Shown: piece after piece, positions 7,316 to 15,825 of the stretch | Position numbering within the stretch: the stretch's first letter is position 1 | Layout of the letters: each line of letters opens with the position of its first letter | Assembly: GCA_947377705.1 (NCBI GenBank) | Contig: CANCGU010000021.1 | Location: 1 to 20,437, forward strand | Length of the DNA: 20,437 nt | Source of the DNA: Comamonadaceae bacterium | GTDB taxonomy: Bacteria > Pseudomonadota > Gammaproteobacteria > Burkholderiales > Burkholderiaceae | Reading direction: 5' to 3' | The notes under the pieces: generated by a model | What the model saw: only the letters and a program-made list of their open reading frames with translations | What the model was told of the DNA's origin: nothing | Databases searched by the model: none | Translations under genes and position numbers: made by a program

Positions 7316-8188
7316 TTATTCCCAAGCGTGTTTGGCGTTGTCGGGGAAAGTGCCGTCCTTGACGGCGGCCACGTAGGCACTCATGGCGGCTTGCACGCTG
7401 GTGTTGCCTTCCATGAAGTTGTGAACGAATTTCGGGTTCTTGCCGAGGTTGACGCCCAGCATGTCGTGCATCACCAGCACTTGACCTGCCGTGCCGTTGC
7501 CTGCGCCTATGCCAATGGTGTGGCAAGTGGGCAGCTCTCGGGTGAGCGCGGTGGACAAGGGCTCGGGCACCATTTCTAGCACCAGCATGGTGGCGCCTGC
7601 GTCTTGCAAGGCAATGGCTTCTTGGCGCAGTTGGGTGGCCGAGTCGCCACGGCCTTGCACGCGGTAGCCGCCCAAGGCATGCACAGTTTGCGGCGTGAGC
7701 CCCAAATGTGCGCACACTGGAATGCCGCGTTCGACCAAAAAGTGCACGATTTCGGTGGTCCAGCCACCGCCTTCGAGTTTGATCATGTGAGAACCCGCTT
7801 GCATCAAAACCGTTGCACTGCGTAACGCTTGCTCTTTGGATTCTTGGTAGCTGCCAAAGGGCATGTCGCCAATGATCCATGCGGTGCCTTGTACCCGGCG
7901 TATGCCACGGGCCACACTTTCGACGTGGTAGCGCATGGTGTCGAGGGTGACGCCCACGGTGCTGCCTAGGCCTTGGCAGACCATGCCCAACGAGTCACCC
8001 ACCAAAATGCACTCCACGCCCGCAGCGTCGGCCACGGCGGCGAAGGTGGCGTCATAGGCGGTGAGCATGGTGATTTTTTCACCGCGTGCGCGTAATTCGT
8101 TCAAGCGGGGCAGGCTGATGGGCTTTCGGGCAGCCACGGGGGAGGCGGGGGGCAAAGTGCCGTAAGGCGAGGCGTTGGTGTTGCTCAT
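7316..8188 (-). CDS. panB: 3-methyl-2-oxobutanoate hydroxymethyltransferase
   Basis: First committed step of pantothenate synthesis: transfers a hydroxymethyl group from methylene-tetrahydrofolate to 2-oxoisovalerate to make ketopantoate. The product is 290 aa with a 20-residue N-terminal extension before the conserved core. Motifs are [20 protein letters not shown] (38-57), the metal-binding [10 protein letters not shown] (61-70), [28 protein letters not shown], and the C-terminal [20 protein letters not shown]. It stands 63 nt after scpA and abuts panC, so the pantothenate genes ride in the scpA transcription direction. Confidence 0.97.
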   Translation of the reverse strand: MSNTNASPYGTLPPASPVAARKPISLPRLNELRARGEKITMLTAYDATFAAVADAAGVECILVGDSLGMVCQGLGSTVGVTLDTMRYHVESVARGIRRVQGTAWIIGDMPFGSYQESKEQALRSATVLMQAGSHMIKLEGGGWTTEIVHFLVERGIPVCAHLGLTPQTVHALGGYRVQGRGDSATQLRQEAIALQDAGATMLVLEMVPEPLSTALTRELPTCHTIGIGAGNGTAGQVLVMHDMLGVNLGKNPKFVHNFMEGNTSVQAAMSAYVAAVKDGTFPDNAKHAWE

Positions 8189-8251
8189 AGAACGGTGTGG
8201 CGAAAAGCCAGTCCTGTGTTGCCGAGAGGATTTGGAGTTTACGCGGGTCTT

Positions 8252-9103
8252 TTATGTTGGGGTATACGCCAAACGCACATAAATAGGTGCAAAAGCCTCG
8301 GCCTGCGTGATTTCAATCAACGTTTCTTTGGCCAGTTCGAGCAGGGCGATGAAGGTCACCACCAACACGGGCACGCCTTGCTCAGCCTCAAACAGTTTTT
8401 CAAATTCGACGAAGCGCTGACCTTGTAGTCGTCGCAACACAATGCTCATGTGTTCGCGCACGGAGAGTTCTTCGCGCGAAATTTTGTGGTGCTGGACCAA
8501 CTTGGCGCGCTTCAGAATGTCTGCCCATGCTTGCTGGAGTTCGACCACATGCACATCGGGGAAGCGGGGTTGCAGTGATTGCTCAATGAAGACCTGCGCA
8601 CGCAAGAAGTCGCGGCCAAATTGCGGCACTTCGTTGAGCTTGGCTGCGGCCAGCTTCATTTGCTCGTATTCGAGCAAGCGGCGCACCAGCTCGGCGCGGG
8701 GGTCTTCGGGCTCTTGGCCTTCAGCGACCTTTTTGGGTGGCAGCAGCATGCGTGATTTGATTTCAATCAGCATGGCTGCCATCAGCAGGTATTCGGCGGC
8801 CAGTTCGAGGTTGCGGCTGCGAATCTCGTCCACATAGCTCAGGTACTGACGCGTCAGCGCAGCCATGGGGATGTCGAGGATGTTGAAGTTTTGCTTGCGG
8901 ATGAGGTAGAGCAGCAAATCCAGCGGGCCTTGGAAGGCCTCTAGGAAAACTTCCAGTGCGTCCGGCGGGATGTACAAATCCTGCGGCAGGGTGAACAGCG
9001 GTTCGCCATACAGACGTGCCACGGCAACGTGGTCAACCACCTCGGGCATGACCGAGGCGGTCAGTGCCTCGGGGTCAGGCAGGGGGGTGTCAGCCGGATG
9101 CAT
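8252..9103 (-). CDS. scpA: Segregation and condensation protein A (ScpA, kleisin)
   Basis: Kleisin subunit that bridges SMC heads with ScpB in the bacterial condensin; acts on the nucleoid. The product is 283 aa. The N-terminal SMC-binding helix region reads FLEAFQGPLDLLLYLIRKQN, followed by ILDIPMAALTRQYLSYVDEI, LAAEYLLMAAMLIEIKSRMLLP and a C-terminal winged-helix region (FIALLELAKETLIEITQAEAFAPIYVRL). The first 40 residues vary in this family; no clear ribosome binding site precedes ATG 9103, and residue 19 (Met) is an alternative start. scpB is not beside it. It follows the small DUF3460 gene after 43 nt. Confidence 0.95.
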   Translation of the reverse strand: MHPADTPLPDPEALTASVMPEVVDHVAVARLYGEPLFTLPQDLYIPPDALEVFLEAFQGPLDLLLYLIRKQNFNILDIPMAALTRQYLSYVDEIRSRNLELAAEYLLMAAMLIEIKSRMLLPPKKVAEGQEPEDPRAELVRRLLEYEQMKLAAAKLNEVPQFGRDFLRAQVFIEQSLQPRFPDVHVVELQQAWADILKRAKLVQHHKISREELSVREHMSIVLRRLQGQRFVEFEKLFEAEQGVPVLVVTFIALLELAKETLIEITQAEAFAPIYVRLAYTPT

Positions 9104-9132
9104 TGGGAACGCTTAAACGGAGGGCTTAGGCC

Positions 9133-9147
9133 AAGACCGAAGGTCTT
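9133..9147 (-). other. Small hairpin at the DUF3460 stop codon
   Basis: AAGACC (9133-9138) and GGTCTT (9142-9147) are perfect inverted arms with a 3-nt loop. The hairpin starts in the DUF3460 stop codon and lies between that gene and scpA. There is no T-run behind it in the minus direction, so it is more likely an RNA stability or processing element, or chance, than a terminator. Confidence 0.35.
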
Positions 9148-9350
9148 CAAGCATTCGTTTGGTAAACGTAAGGCTTTTGCGCCACACGACCCGCTTCGAT
9201 GTCTTGCTGAATTTCGCGGTTCACAGGCTTGTCCCACAACAAAGCGCGGCCTTCGCGTTGCTCTTTTTCGAGGGTTGGCTTTTTGGCTTTGAGCGACTCG
9301 ATGAACTGGGTGGCTTCAGAGGTGTAGTGGTCGCGTTGAAAAATCGACAT
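9147..9350 (-). CDS. DUF3460 family protein
   Basis: A 67-aa, highly charged cytoplasmic protein (MSIFQRDHYTSEATQFIESL at the start, WDKPVNREIQQD in the middle, ending in KPYVYQTNA). It matches what I know as DUF3460, a small betaproteobacterial family without assigned function. AGGA stands about 9 nt before the ATG. It lies 28 nt after the SulP stop and just ahead of scpA, on the same strand. Conservation of this neighbourhood in Burkholderiales, recalled rather than searched, suggests a tie to scpA. No motif points to a biochemical activity. Confidence 0.85.
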   Translation of the reverse strand: MSIFQRDHYTSEATQFIESLKAKKPTLEKEQREGRALLWDKPVNREIQQDIEAGRVAQKPYVYQTNA

Positions 9351-9378
9351 GGTGGATTCCTAATAGATGGTGAAGATT

Positions 9379-11049
9379 TTAACGACCGAGGGCCAGCACC
9401 AAACCACGGCTCAAATCGGGCACCAGGTCGGTGTCAGGTAAGGCGTGTAGCAGACCACAGCGCTGCGCCATGTCCAAGGGTTGATGTGCCAAGCCGCAGA
9501 CGATGAGGCGGACTTGTTTTTTCTTGCATGAGCGGGCCAAGGCCAACAGGGCATCCGCGCCGGATGAGTCTACATAAATGAGATTCTTCAGGTCTAGCAC
9601 GACGGCTTGGGTGGGCAGGTTTTCTTCGATGGCCTCGACCAGTTTGACCGCCCCAAAAAACAAAGCGCCATACAAACGGTGCGCGTGCACATGCGCTTCG
9701 TGGCCCGCCAACTCAGGAAAACTGTTGACCTGCACATGCTCGGCACGGCTGAGGCTGGAGATGCGGTAAATAAAGGTGAGGCAAGCCGCCATCAGGCCCA
9801 CTTCCACAGCCACCGTCAAATCGACGATCACGGTGAGCAAAAACACCGACAGCAGTGTGGCGCGGTAAGGCAGTCGGAACTGGCGCAGGTGCACAAACTC
9901 ATGCCACTCGCCCATGTTCCAAGCGACAAACATCAAAATAGCGGACAGCGCAGCCAAAGGCACATCACCGGCCAGAGGGGCTGCCACCAGCATGACCACC
10001 AGTAAGGTGACGGCATGTACGATGCCGGCCACAGGGCTATTCCCGCCATTTTTGACATTGGTCACTGTGCGAGCAATCGTGCCGGTCGCAGGCATGCCGC
10101 CAAAGAACGGCGTGATCAGGTTGGCAATGCCTTGAGCCATCAGCTCTTGGTTGGCATCGTGGCGGTCGCCATAGGGACCATCAGCCATCATTTGGTCGGC
10201 GATGCGGGCGCACAAGAGGGATTCAATTGAGCCCAGCAACGCCAGCGTGGTGGCGGGAATCAACAAGAATTTGGCTGTTTCCCAGCTGAAGTCAGGCCAT
10301 GAAAATGCGGGCAGGTTGCTGGGGATGCTGCCAAAGCGAGAGGCAATGGTTTCGACATCCAAGCCCATCATCTTGCTGGCCATGGTGGCGCCCACCAGCA
10401 CCACGATCGAGCCGGGGATGGTCGAGAAATTTTTGGTGCTGGGCATGGCGTTGGACAAGCGCGGCAAGGCCAGTTGCCAAAACGCCAGCACGGCCAAACA
10501 CGCCACAGCCAAGCCCAGGGCCTCGCCGTTGTAGGTGCTGATGCTGGCGCTGAGCGTGTGCAAGACACCAAAAAAATCAGCGGGCATGTTTTTGATGTGC
10601 AGGCCAAAGAAGTCTTTGAGCTGCGACACCATGATGAGCACCGCAATCCCGTTGGTAAACCCAATCACCACCGCCACGGGAATGAAACGAATCAGCGTGC
10701 CCAAGCGCAGCAAGCCCATCACAAACAACATCACGCCCGACATGGCGGTGGCGATGATCAGGTTGGCCAAGCCATAGCGCTCCAAAATGCCATACACGAT
10801 GACGATGAACGCGCCCGCTGGCCCGCCAATTTGCACGCGACTGCCGCCGAGTGCCGAAATCAAAAAGCCCGCAATGATGGCGGTGAACAAACCCGCCTCA
10901 GGCTTGAGCCCTGACGCAATGGCAAACGCCATGGCCAGCGGCAACGCCACCACGCCCACGGTGATACCTGCACCCACGTCTTGGTAAAAACGTGGGCGGG
11001 TGTACCCCTTCAAAGAGTCGATGACGTGTGGGCGAAAAAAATGTGGCAT
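9379..11049 (-). CDS. SulP-family inorganic anion transporter with STAS domain
   Basis: Inner-membrane transporter, 556 aa. The N-terminal part opens with YTRPRFYQDVGAGITVGVVALPLAMAFAIASG, the SulP signature, followed by about 10-14 hydrophobic segments to about residue 430. The C-terminal STAS domain (about 440-556) contains VVLDLKNLIYVDSSGADALLAL. Members carry sulfate, bicarbonate or C4-dicarboxylates; the substrate cannot be read from the sequence. The ATG at 11049 overlaps the metG stop by one base (TGATG), so the transporter is probably translated by ribosomes finishing metG. A TTG one codon upstream is the only in-frame alternative. Confidence 0.95.
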   Translation of the reverse strand: MPHFFRPHVIDSLKGYTRPRFYQDVGAGITVGVVALPLAMAFAIASGLKPEAGLFTAIIAGFLISALGGSRVQIGGPAGAFIVIVYGILERYGLANLIIATAMSGVMLFVMGLLRLGTLIRFIPVAVVIGFTNGIAVLIMVSQLKDFFGLHIKNMPADFFGVLHTLSASISTYNGEALGLAVACLAVLAFWQLALPRLSNAMPSTKNFSTIPGSIVVLVGATMASKMMGLDVETIASRFGSIPSNLPAFSWPDFSWETAKFLLIPATTLALLGSIESLLCARIADQMMADGPYGDRHDANQELMAQGIANLITPFFGGMPATGTIARTVTNVKNGGNSPVAGIVHAVTLLVVMLVAAPLAGDVPLAALSAILMFVAWNMGEWHEFVHLRQFRLPYRATLLSVFLLTVIVDLTVAVEVGLMAACLTFIYRISSLSRAEHVQVNSFPELAGHEAHVHAHRLYGALFFGAVKLVEAIEENLPTQAVVLDLKNLIYVDSSGADALLALARSCKKKQVRLIVCGLAHQPLDMAQRCGLLHALPDTDLVPDLSRGLVLALGR

Positions 11050-13121
11050 CAATGGATTCGCATGCCCGGTTTTGCGCCGGGCCAGGGGTGCAGCACATAA
11101 ATGCCGGCATCGGCCTTGTCGTCTGCGTGGCTGGCGGCAAGCACCATGCCTTCACTCACGCCAAACTTCATCTTGCGTGGGGCCAAGTTAGCCACCATGA
11201 CGGTGAGCTTGCCTTTCAGGTCTTCCGGCTTGTACATGCTGGCCACGCCTGAAAAGACGTTCCGCGTTTTACCTTCGCCCACATCGAGCGTGAGCCGCAA
11301 CAGCTTGGTCGAGCCTTCTACCGCTTCGCAGTTGACGATTTCAGCAATGCGCAAATCCACCTTGGCGAAGTCGTCGATGCTGATGGTGGGTGCGATTTCT
11401 TCTCCGCATGGGGTGACTTTTTCTTCCACCACGCCTGGTGGCTCAAACAAGGCTTCGAGTTGTTCGGGGGTGACGCGTTGCATGAGGTGTTGGTAGGGTT
11501 GGATGTGGGTCACGTAGCCTGATGTGCTCCAGTTTTGCATGGAGGTGCCGGTGAAGGCCTCAACGGCTTGTGCCAATGAAGGCAGCACAGGGGCCAAGTA
11601 GCGGCTGAGTTCGGCAAACGCGTTGATGAGCAACGAGCACACTTGGTGCAGGGCTTCGTTGTTGGCCGCGTCTTTGGCCAAGTCCCAAGGCTTGTGTTGG
11701 TCCACATACGAATTGACCTTGTTGGCCAGCAGCATGATTTCGCGGGCGGCTTTGCCATATTCGCGTGCGTCATACGCTTGGGCAATGCTGTCTTTGGCGG
11801 CGTGAATGTCGTTCAGCAACGAAGTGCCTTCCTCGCCAAAGCTTTGGGTGAGCTTGCCCTCAAAACGCTTGGTCAAGAAGCCCGCTGCACGCGACGCGAT
11901 GTTGACGAACTTGCCAATCAAATCGCTGTTGACGCGCATCATGAAGTCTTCGGCATTGAAGTCCACGTCTTCGTTGCGGTTGTTGAGCTTGGTGGCCAAG
12001 TAATAGCGTAACCATTCGGGGTTCATGCCCAGGCTCAGGTATTTGAGCGGGTCTAGGCCCGTGCCACGGCTCTTGCTCATCTTCTCGCCGTTGTTGACGG
12101 TGAGGAAGCCGTGCACAAACACGTTGTTAGGCGTCTTGCGACCGCTGAAATGCAGCATGGCCGGCCAGAACAAGGTGTGGAAGGTGACGATGTCTTTGCC
12201 GATGAAGTGGTATTGCTCCAGCTTGTCGTTGGCCATGTAGGCGTCATAACTCTCGCCGCGCTTGTCGAGCAAGTTTTTCAACGAGGCCAAGTAGCCCACA
12301 GGCGCGTCGAGCCACACATAAAAGTATTTGCCCGGCGCGTCGGGAATCTCGATGCCAAAGTAAGGTGCGTCACGCGAAATGTCCCAATCGCCCAAGCCTT
12401 CGCTGGTTGTGCCATCGGGGTTGGTGCGCACGGTGAACCACTCTTTGACCTTGTTGGCCACTTCGGGTTGCAGCTTGCCGTCTTGCGTCCACTTTTCCAA
12501 GAACTCGACACAGCGTGGGTCAGACAGCTTGAAGAAGAAATGCTCTGAGCTTTTCAGTTCAGGCTTGGCACCCGACAAAGCGGAGAAGGGGTTGATCAAG
12601 TCGGTGGGCGCGTAGACCGCACCGCACACCTCGCAGTTGTCGCCGTACTGGTCGTGGGCGTGGCACTTGGGGCACTCGCCTTTGATGAAGCGGTCGGGCA
12701 AGAACATGTTCTTCTCGGGGTCGAAGAACTGGTCAATCGTGCGGCGCTCAATCAGCGAGCCACCTTCTGATTCAGGGATGTCGCGCAGGTCACGGTAAAT
12801 CTGGCGGGCCAGTTCATGGTTTTCAGGTGCGTCGGTGCTGTGCCAGTTGTCAAATTGGATGTGAAAACCGTCCAAATACGGCTTGCGGCCAGCGGCGATG
12901 TTGGCCACAAACTGCTGCGGGGTGATGCCAGCCTTCTCGGCGGCGATCATGATGGGCGCGCCGTGCGTGTCGTCCGCGCCCACGAAATCGACCTTGTGGC
13001 CCTGCATGCGTTGGAAACGCACCCAGATGTCGGCCTGGATGTATTCCATGATGTGGCCGATGTGGAAGTTGCCGTTGGCGTAGGGCAGGGCGGTGGTGAC
13101 GAAGAGCTGGCGCTGAGACAT
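11049..13121 (-). CDS. metG: Methionyl-tRNA synthetase with C-terminal tRNA-binding domain
   Basis: Charges tRNA-Met; cytoplasmic. The product is 690 aa, the long MetG form. The HIGH signature is FHIGH (19-23). The zinc-binding knuckle is CPKC...CEVC (C150, C153, C163, C166), and the KMSKS loop lies at 347-351. The C-terminal EMAP/tRBD-like domain (about 585-690, [24 protein letters not shown]-like core, [17 protein letters not shown]) drives dimerisation and tRNA binding. It is divergent from the small cupin gene and starts the minus-strand run that continues with SulP. Confidence 0.98.
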   Translation of the reverse strand: MSQRQLFVTTALPYANGNFHIGHIMEYIQADIWVRFQRMQGHKVDFVGADDTHGAPIMIAAEKAGITPQQFVANIAAGRKPYLDGFHIQFDNWHSTDAPENHELARQIYRDLRDIPESEGGSLIERRTIDQFFDPEKNMFLPDRFIKGECPKCHAHDQYGDNCEVCGAVYAPTDLINPFSALSGAKPELKSSEHFFFKLSDPRCVEFLEKWTQDGKLQPEVANKVKEWFTVRTNPDGTTSEGLGDWDISRDAPYFGIEIPDAPGKYFYVWLDAPVGYLASLKNLLDKRGESYDAYMANDKLEQYHFIGKDIVTFHTLFWPAMLHFSGRKTPNNVFVHGFLTVNNGEKMSKSRGTGLDPLKYLSLGMNPEWLRYYLATKLNNRNEDVDFNAEDFMMRVNSDLIGKFVNIASRAAGFLTKRFEGKLTQSFGEEGTSLLNDIHAAKDSIAQAYDAREYGKAAREIMLLANKVNSYVDQHKPWDLAKDAANNEALHQVCSLLINAFAELSRYLAPVLPSLAQAVEAFTGTSMQNWSTSGYVTHIQPYQHLMQRVTPEQLEALFEPPGVVEEKVTPCGEEIAPTISIDDFAKVDLRIAEIVNCEAVEGSTKLLRLTLDVGEGKTRNVFSGVASMYKPEDLKGKLTVMVANLAPRKMKFGVSEGMVLAASHADDKADAGIYVLHPWPGAKPGMRIH

Positions 13122-13177
13122 GGCAGGAGAAGACTTTTAGGCGAAGGGTTCGATTTTAGTTCCTGCAAAATCGTGGC
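13122..13177. promoter_or_regulatory. metG/cupin divergent spacer with a 7-bp inverted repeat
   Basis: The 56-bp spacer separates two divergent starts. CGATTTT (13151-13157) and AAAATCG (13167-13173) form a perfect 7-bp inverted repeat with a 9-nt spacer, ending 4 nt before the cupin ATG. It could be an operator, or a hairpin in the cupin mRNA leader that hides the start region. No clear -35/-10 pair can be named for either direction. Confidence 0.45.
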
Positions 13178-13456
13178 ATGAACTTACCTAGCTTTGACGA
13201 ATTCAAGCGAAAGTGTTTGGCCGCTGGTTTTGATGAGGTGATCGCGCGCGAATGGGCGCCCAACACCGTGCTAGACACCCACACCCACCCGTTTGGTGTG
13301 CATGCCATCCTCACGCGCGGTGAGATGTGGCTGACCATGAATGGCCACACCCAGCATCTGCTGCCGGGTTCCATCTTTGAGCTTGACCCCAACGTGCCGC
13401 ATGACGAGCGCTACGGTGTGGAAGGTGCTGCTTATTGGGTGGCACGGAAGAACTGA
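13178..13456 (+). CDS. Small cupin-domain protein
   Basis: A 92-aa single-domain cupin. Motif 1 is DTHTHPFGVHAILTRGEMWL with metal-ligand candidates H35, H37 and H42. Motif 2 is LLPGSIFELDPNVPHDERYG with H75. Such small cupins often bind Fe, Mn or Zn and may be sensors or minor enzymes; no specific activity can be assigned. The start has no recognisable Shine-Dalgarno sequence and is preceded by an inverted repeat. It stands alone between metG (divergent) and apbC (104 nt downstream). Confidence 0.85.
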   Translation: MNLPSFDEFKRKCLAAGFDEVIAREWAPNTVLDTHTHPFGVHAILTRGEMWLTMNGHTQHLLPGSIFELDPNVPHDERYGVEGAAYWVARKN

Positions 13457-13560
13457 TCGCCGCGAGCGCCCCGACTTGTCATGCAGATGACCCGCATTGG
13501 ATGCGGACAAACACCCCGCGCTAGACTTGCGCGCATTCCTCCTTTTGTAAAAGAATTTTT
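13457..13560 (+). promoter_or_regulatory. Spacer before apbC with short inverted repeats
   Basis: This 104-bp gap upstream of the apbC-DUF3305-DUF3306 run holds CCGCAT-TGG-ATGCGG (13492-13506), a perfect 6-bp hairpin that could end the cupin message but lacks a T-run. It also holds GTCAT-GCAG-ATGAC (13478-13491). Just before apbC, CTTTT-GT-AAAAG brackets the probable ribosome binding site AAAAGAA. A promoter for apbC is expected here, but no box pair stands out. Confidence 0.35.
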
Positions 13561-14652
13561 ATGGCCCTGAATGAACAAGCCCTGACCGCGGCCCTGCAAA
13601 CCGTGATTGACCCCAACACGGGCAAAGACTTTGTCACCACCAAGGCGCTGAAAAACCTGCAAATTCAAGGCGGCGATGTGTCGTTTGATGTGGTGCTGGG
13701 CTACCCTGCCAAGAGCCAAATTGCGGATTTCCGTAAAGCGCTGATTGCGGCTGCCAAAGGCGTCGCAGGGGTCGAGAACGTGTCAGCCAACATCACCATG
13801 AACATCGTGGCGCACGCCGCGCAGCGCGGCGTGGCTTTGTTGCCGCAAGTCAAAAACATCATTGCCGTGGCCTCGGGCAAAGGCGGCGTGGGTAAAAGCA
13901 CCACCGCCGCCAACTTGGCGTTGGCCTTGGCGGCTGAAGGCGCGAGCGTGGGTTTGCTGGACGCCGACATCTATGGCCCCAGCCAGCCCATGATGATGGG
14001 CATTGAAGGGCGCCCCGAAAGCAGCGACGGCCAAACCATGGACCCGCTCGAGAACTACGGCGTGCAAGTCATGTCCATCGGCTTTTTGGTGGACCAAGAC
14101 GAAGCCATGATTTGGCGCGGCCCCATGGCCACCCAAGCCTTAGAGCAGTTGCTGCGCCAAACCAACTGGAAAGCTTTGGACTATCTGATCGTCGACATGC
14201 CCCCCGGCACGGGCGACATTCAGCTCACACTCAGCCAGCGCGTGCCCATGACGGGCGCGGTCATCGTCACCACGCCGCAAGACATTGCGTTGCTGGATGC
14301 CAAAAAAGGCATCAAGATGTTTGAAAAGGTGGGCGTGCCCATCCTCGGTTTGGTGGAGAACATGGCGGTGCACGTTTGCACGAACTGCGGCCACATCGAA
14401 CACATCTTCGGTGCCGATGGTGGCAAGAAGATGGCCGAGCAATACAACATGGACTACTTGGGCGCCTTGCCCCTGAACATGCAAATTCGTCTACAAGCCG
14501 ACAGCGGCAAACCCACTGTGGTGGCCGACCCAGACGGTGATGTGGCTGGTATTTACAAAGCGGTGGCCCGCCAAGTGGCGGTGAAAATTGCGGCTAAGGC
14601 CAAAGACTTCTCTAGCAAGTTCCCCAGCATCAAGATTTCTAAAGAGACTTGA
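13561..14652 (+). CDS. apbC: Fe-S cluster carrier ATPase ApbC/Mrp
   Basis: Scaffold or carrier P-loop ATPase (Nbp35/Mrp family) that binds a bridging [4Fe-4S] cluster as a dimer and passes it to apo-proteins; cytoplasmic. The product is 363 aa. Residues 1-85 form the MIP18/DUF59 (FSCA) domain. The deviant Walker A motif GKGGVGKST lies at 106-114, DADIYGPSQP follows, then VDMPPGTGD, and the cluster-binding CTNC at C273 and C276. Its TGA falls 8 nt before the ATG of the DUF3305 gene, so it is in one transcription unit with the formate dehydrogenase accessory genes. It may serve the whole cell as elsewhere, but here it also sits ahead of an Fe-S-rich maturation set. Confidence 0.97.
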   Translation: MALNEQALTAALQTVIDPNTGKDFVTTKALKNLQIQGGDVSFDVVLGYPAKSQIADFRKALIAAAKGVAGVENVSANITMNIVAHAAQRGVALLPQVKNIIAVASGKGGVGKSTTAANLALALAAEGASVGLLDADIYGPSQPMMMGIEGRPESSDGQTMDPLENYGVQVMSIGFLVDQDEAMIWRGPMATQALEQLLRQTNWKALDYLIVDMPPGTGDIQLTLSQRVPMTGAVIVTTPQDIALLDAKKGIKMFEKVGVPILGLVENMAVHVCTNCGHIEHIFGADGGKKMAEQYNMDYLGALPLNMQIRLQADSGKPTVVADPDGDVAGIYKAVARQVAVKIAAKAKDFSSKFPSIKISKET

Positions 14653-14660
14653 TTCAGACC

Positions 14661-15263
14661 ATGTCGCAACGCCCCAGCCTCCAAGTCGCCGTCGTCATGC
14701 GCCGTGAGCGCGTGCCGGGCGCCATGAGCCGTTGGCAGCCTTGGCGCTGGGTGTTGCACGATGTGACGGGCCACGACGTGCTGCCGCATGCCGAGCACTT
14801 TGGCACGCAGCCTCGCTGTTTGCGACAAACCGCCGACGAGCAAATTTGGCTGCACCCCGGCTTCACCGTCGAGTTGTTTCGTGACGATGCCGAGGGCTAC
14901 TACCTCAACGCCACGTCACCAGCGCCGTGTTGGTTTGTGTTGTGGCGCATGGAAGAAGAACCCAGCCTCAGCGACGAGGTGATGGCCGTACCCGCCATGG
15001 TGAGCCTGAGTTACCACGATGCAGGACGTTGGCTAGATGCCCAAGAAAACGTCGACCAAGTGCCCGCACCTCCCGACGTGGTGGCTTGGATGACCGAGTT
15101 CATGGATGAGCATCTGGTGGTCGAGGCCAAGCGCCGCAAGCGCCCAGATAGTTTCAAAGCCTTGCAAGACCGTTTTGGTAATCCAGCGTCGGTGAGTACC
15201 GAGAAAATACGAGGTGGTGGCATGGGTGGCGGCCAAAACCACGGAGGTCGTCATGGCCAATGA
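14661..15263 (+). CDS. DUF3305 family protein of the formate dehydrogenase locus
   Basis: A 200-aa soluble protein without signal peptide or membrane segment, matching the family I know as DUF3305 (RERVPGAMSRWQPWRWVLHD near the start, LHPGFTVELFRDDAEGYYLN in the middle, PCWFVLWRMEE, then PPDVVAWMTEFMDEH). Function unknown; homologues recur next to formate dehydrogenases together with DUF3306. The last 18 residues are Gly/His-rich, and the same bases supply the GGAGG ribosome binding site of the next gene. I use ATG 14661; a TTG at 14649 in frame would overlap the apbC stop. It overlaps the DUF3306 gene by 11 nt. Confidence 0.88.
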   Translation: MSQRPSLQVAVVMRRERVPGAMSRWQPWRWVLHDVTGHDVLPHAEHFGTQPRCLRQTADEQIWLHPGFTVELFRDDAEGYYLNATSPAPCWFVLWRMEEEPSLSDEVMAVPAMVSLSYHDAGRWLDAQENVDQVPAPPDVVAWMTEFMDEHLVVEAKRRKRPDSFKALQDRFGNPASVSTEKIRGGGMGGGQNHGGRHGQ

Positions 15264-15825
15264 CGACACGCCCGCTGGCTTTTTAAGCCGCTGGTCGCGC
15301 CGCAAAGCCGATGTGCGCGAAGGCCGTCCGTTGGACGAGCCCAAGCCTGTGCCTTTCACGGTCAGTGCAGAGGCTTGCCCACCTCAAGTCGTTATGCCAA
15401 CGCTTGCGCCCGATTCTGACGAGGTGGCCCAACCGCAACCCGCTCCCACGCTGGTCGATGTGCAGCAACTCACGCCCGAGTCTGACTACACCGGCTTCAT
15501 GGCCCGTGGCGTGACGCCCGACGTGAAAAACGCTGCCATGAAAAAGCTGTTCACCGACCCGCACTTCAATGTGATGGACCGCATGGACGTCTATATCGAC
15601 GACTACAGCCAGCCCGACCCGCTGCCCTTGGCCATGTTGCGCCAAATGACCAGCGCCAAGACGTTGAATTTGTTTGACGACGACGAAGAGAGCAAAGTCG
15701 TGGCACAGTCCGTCCCTGCTGAAAACAATTCCAACCCCGAGCCCACCACGCATGACCACGCTGATTTGCGACTGCAACCAGACCCAACCGCTAGACCCGA
15801 AGGCCCTGAGCCAAAGCCTGTCTGA
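15253..15825 (+). CDS. DUF3306 family protein of the formate dehydrogenase locus
   Basis: A 190-aa acidic, Pro-rich soluble protein matching DUF3306 as I know it. It starts MANDDTPAGFLSRWSRRKAD, has a low-complexity Pro/Glu middle, and a conserved core around DYTGFMARGVTPDVKNAAMKKLF, FNVMDRMDVYIDDY and PLPLAMLRQM. The tail is disordered. Function is unknown; the family accompanies DUF3305 and formate dehydrogenase genes. The start is set by GGAGG 6 nt before ATG 15253; an upstream in-frame ATG at 15214 has no such signal. The last 74 nt also encode, in another frame, the N-terminus of the following Fe-S protein. Confidence 0.88.
   Translation: MANDDTPAGFLSRWSRRKADVREGRPLDEPKPVPFTVSAEACPPQVVMPTLAPDSDEVAQPQPAPTLVDVQQLTPESDYTGFMARGVTPDVKNAAMKKLFTDPHFNVMDRMDVYIDDYSQPDPLPLAMLRQMTSAKTLNLFDDDEESKVVAQSVPAENNSNPEPTTHDHADLRLQPDPTARPEGPEPKPV

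Noticed and set aside
7315..7380. Upstream ATG giving PanC 22 more residues.
   Set aside because: It would lie within panB; the extra residues do not resemble PanC and GTG 7314 sits 1 nt after the panB stop with GGGA ahead of it.
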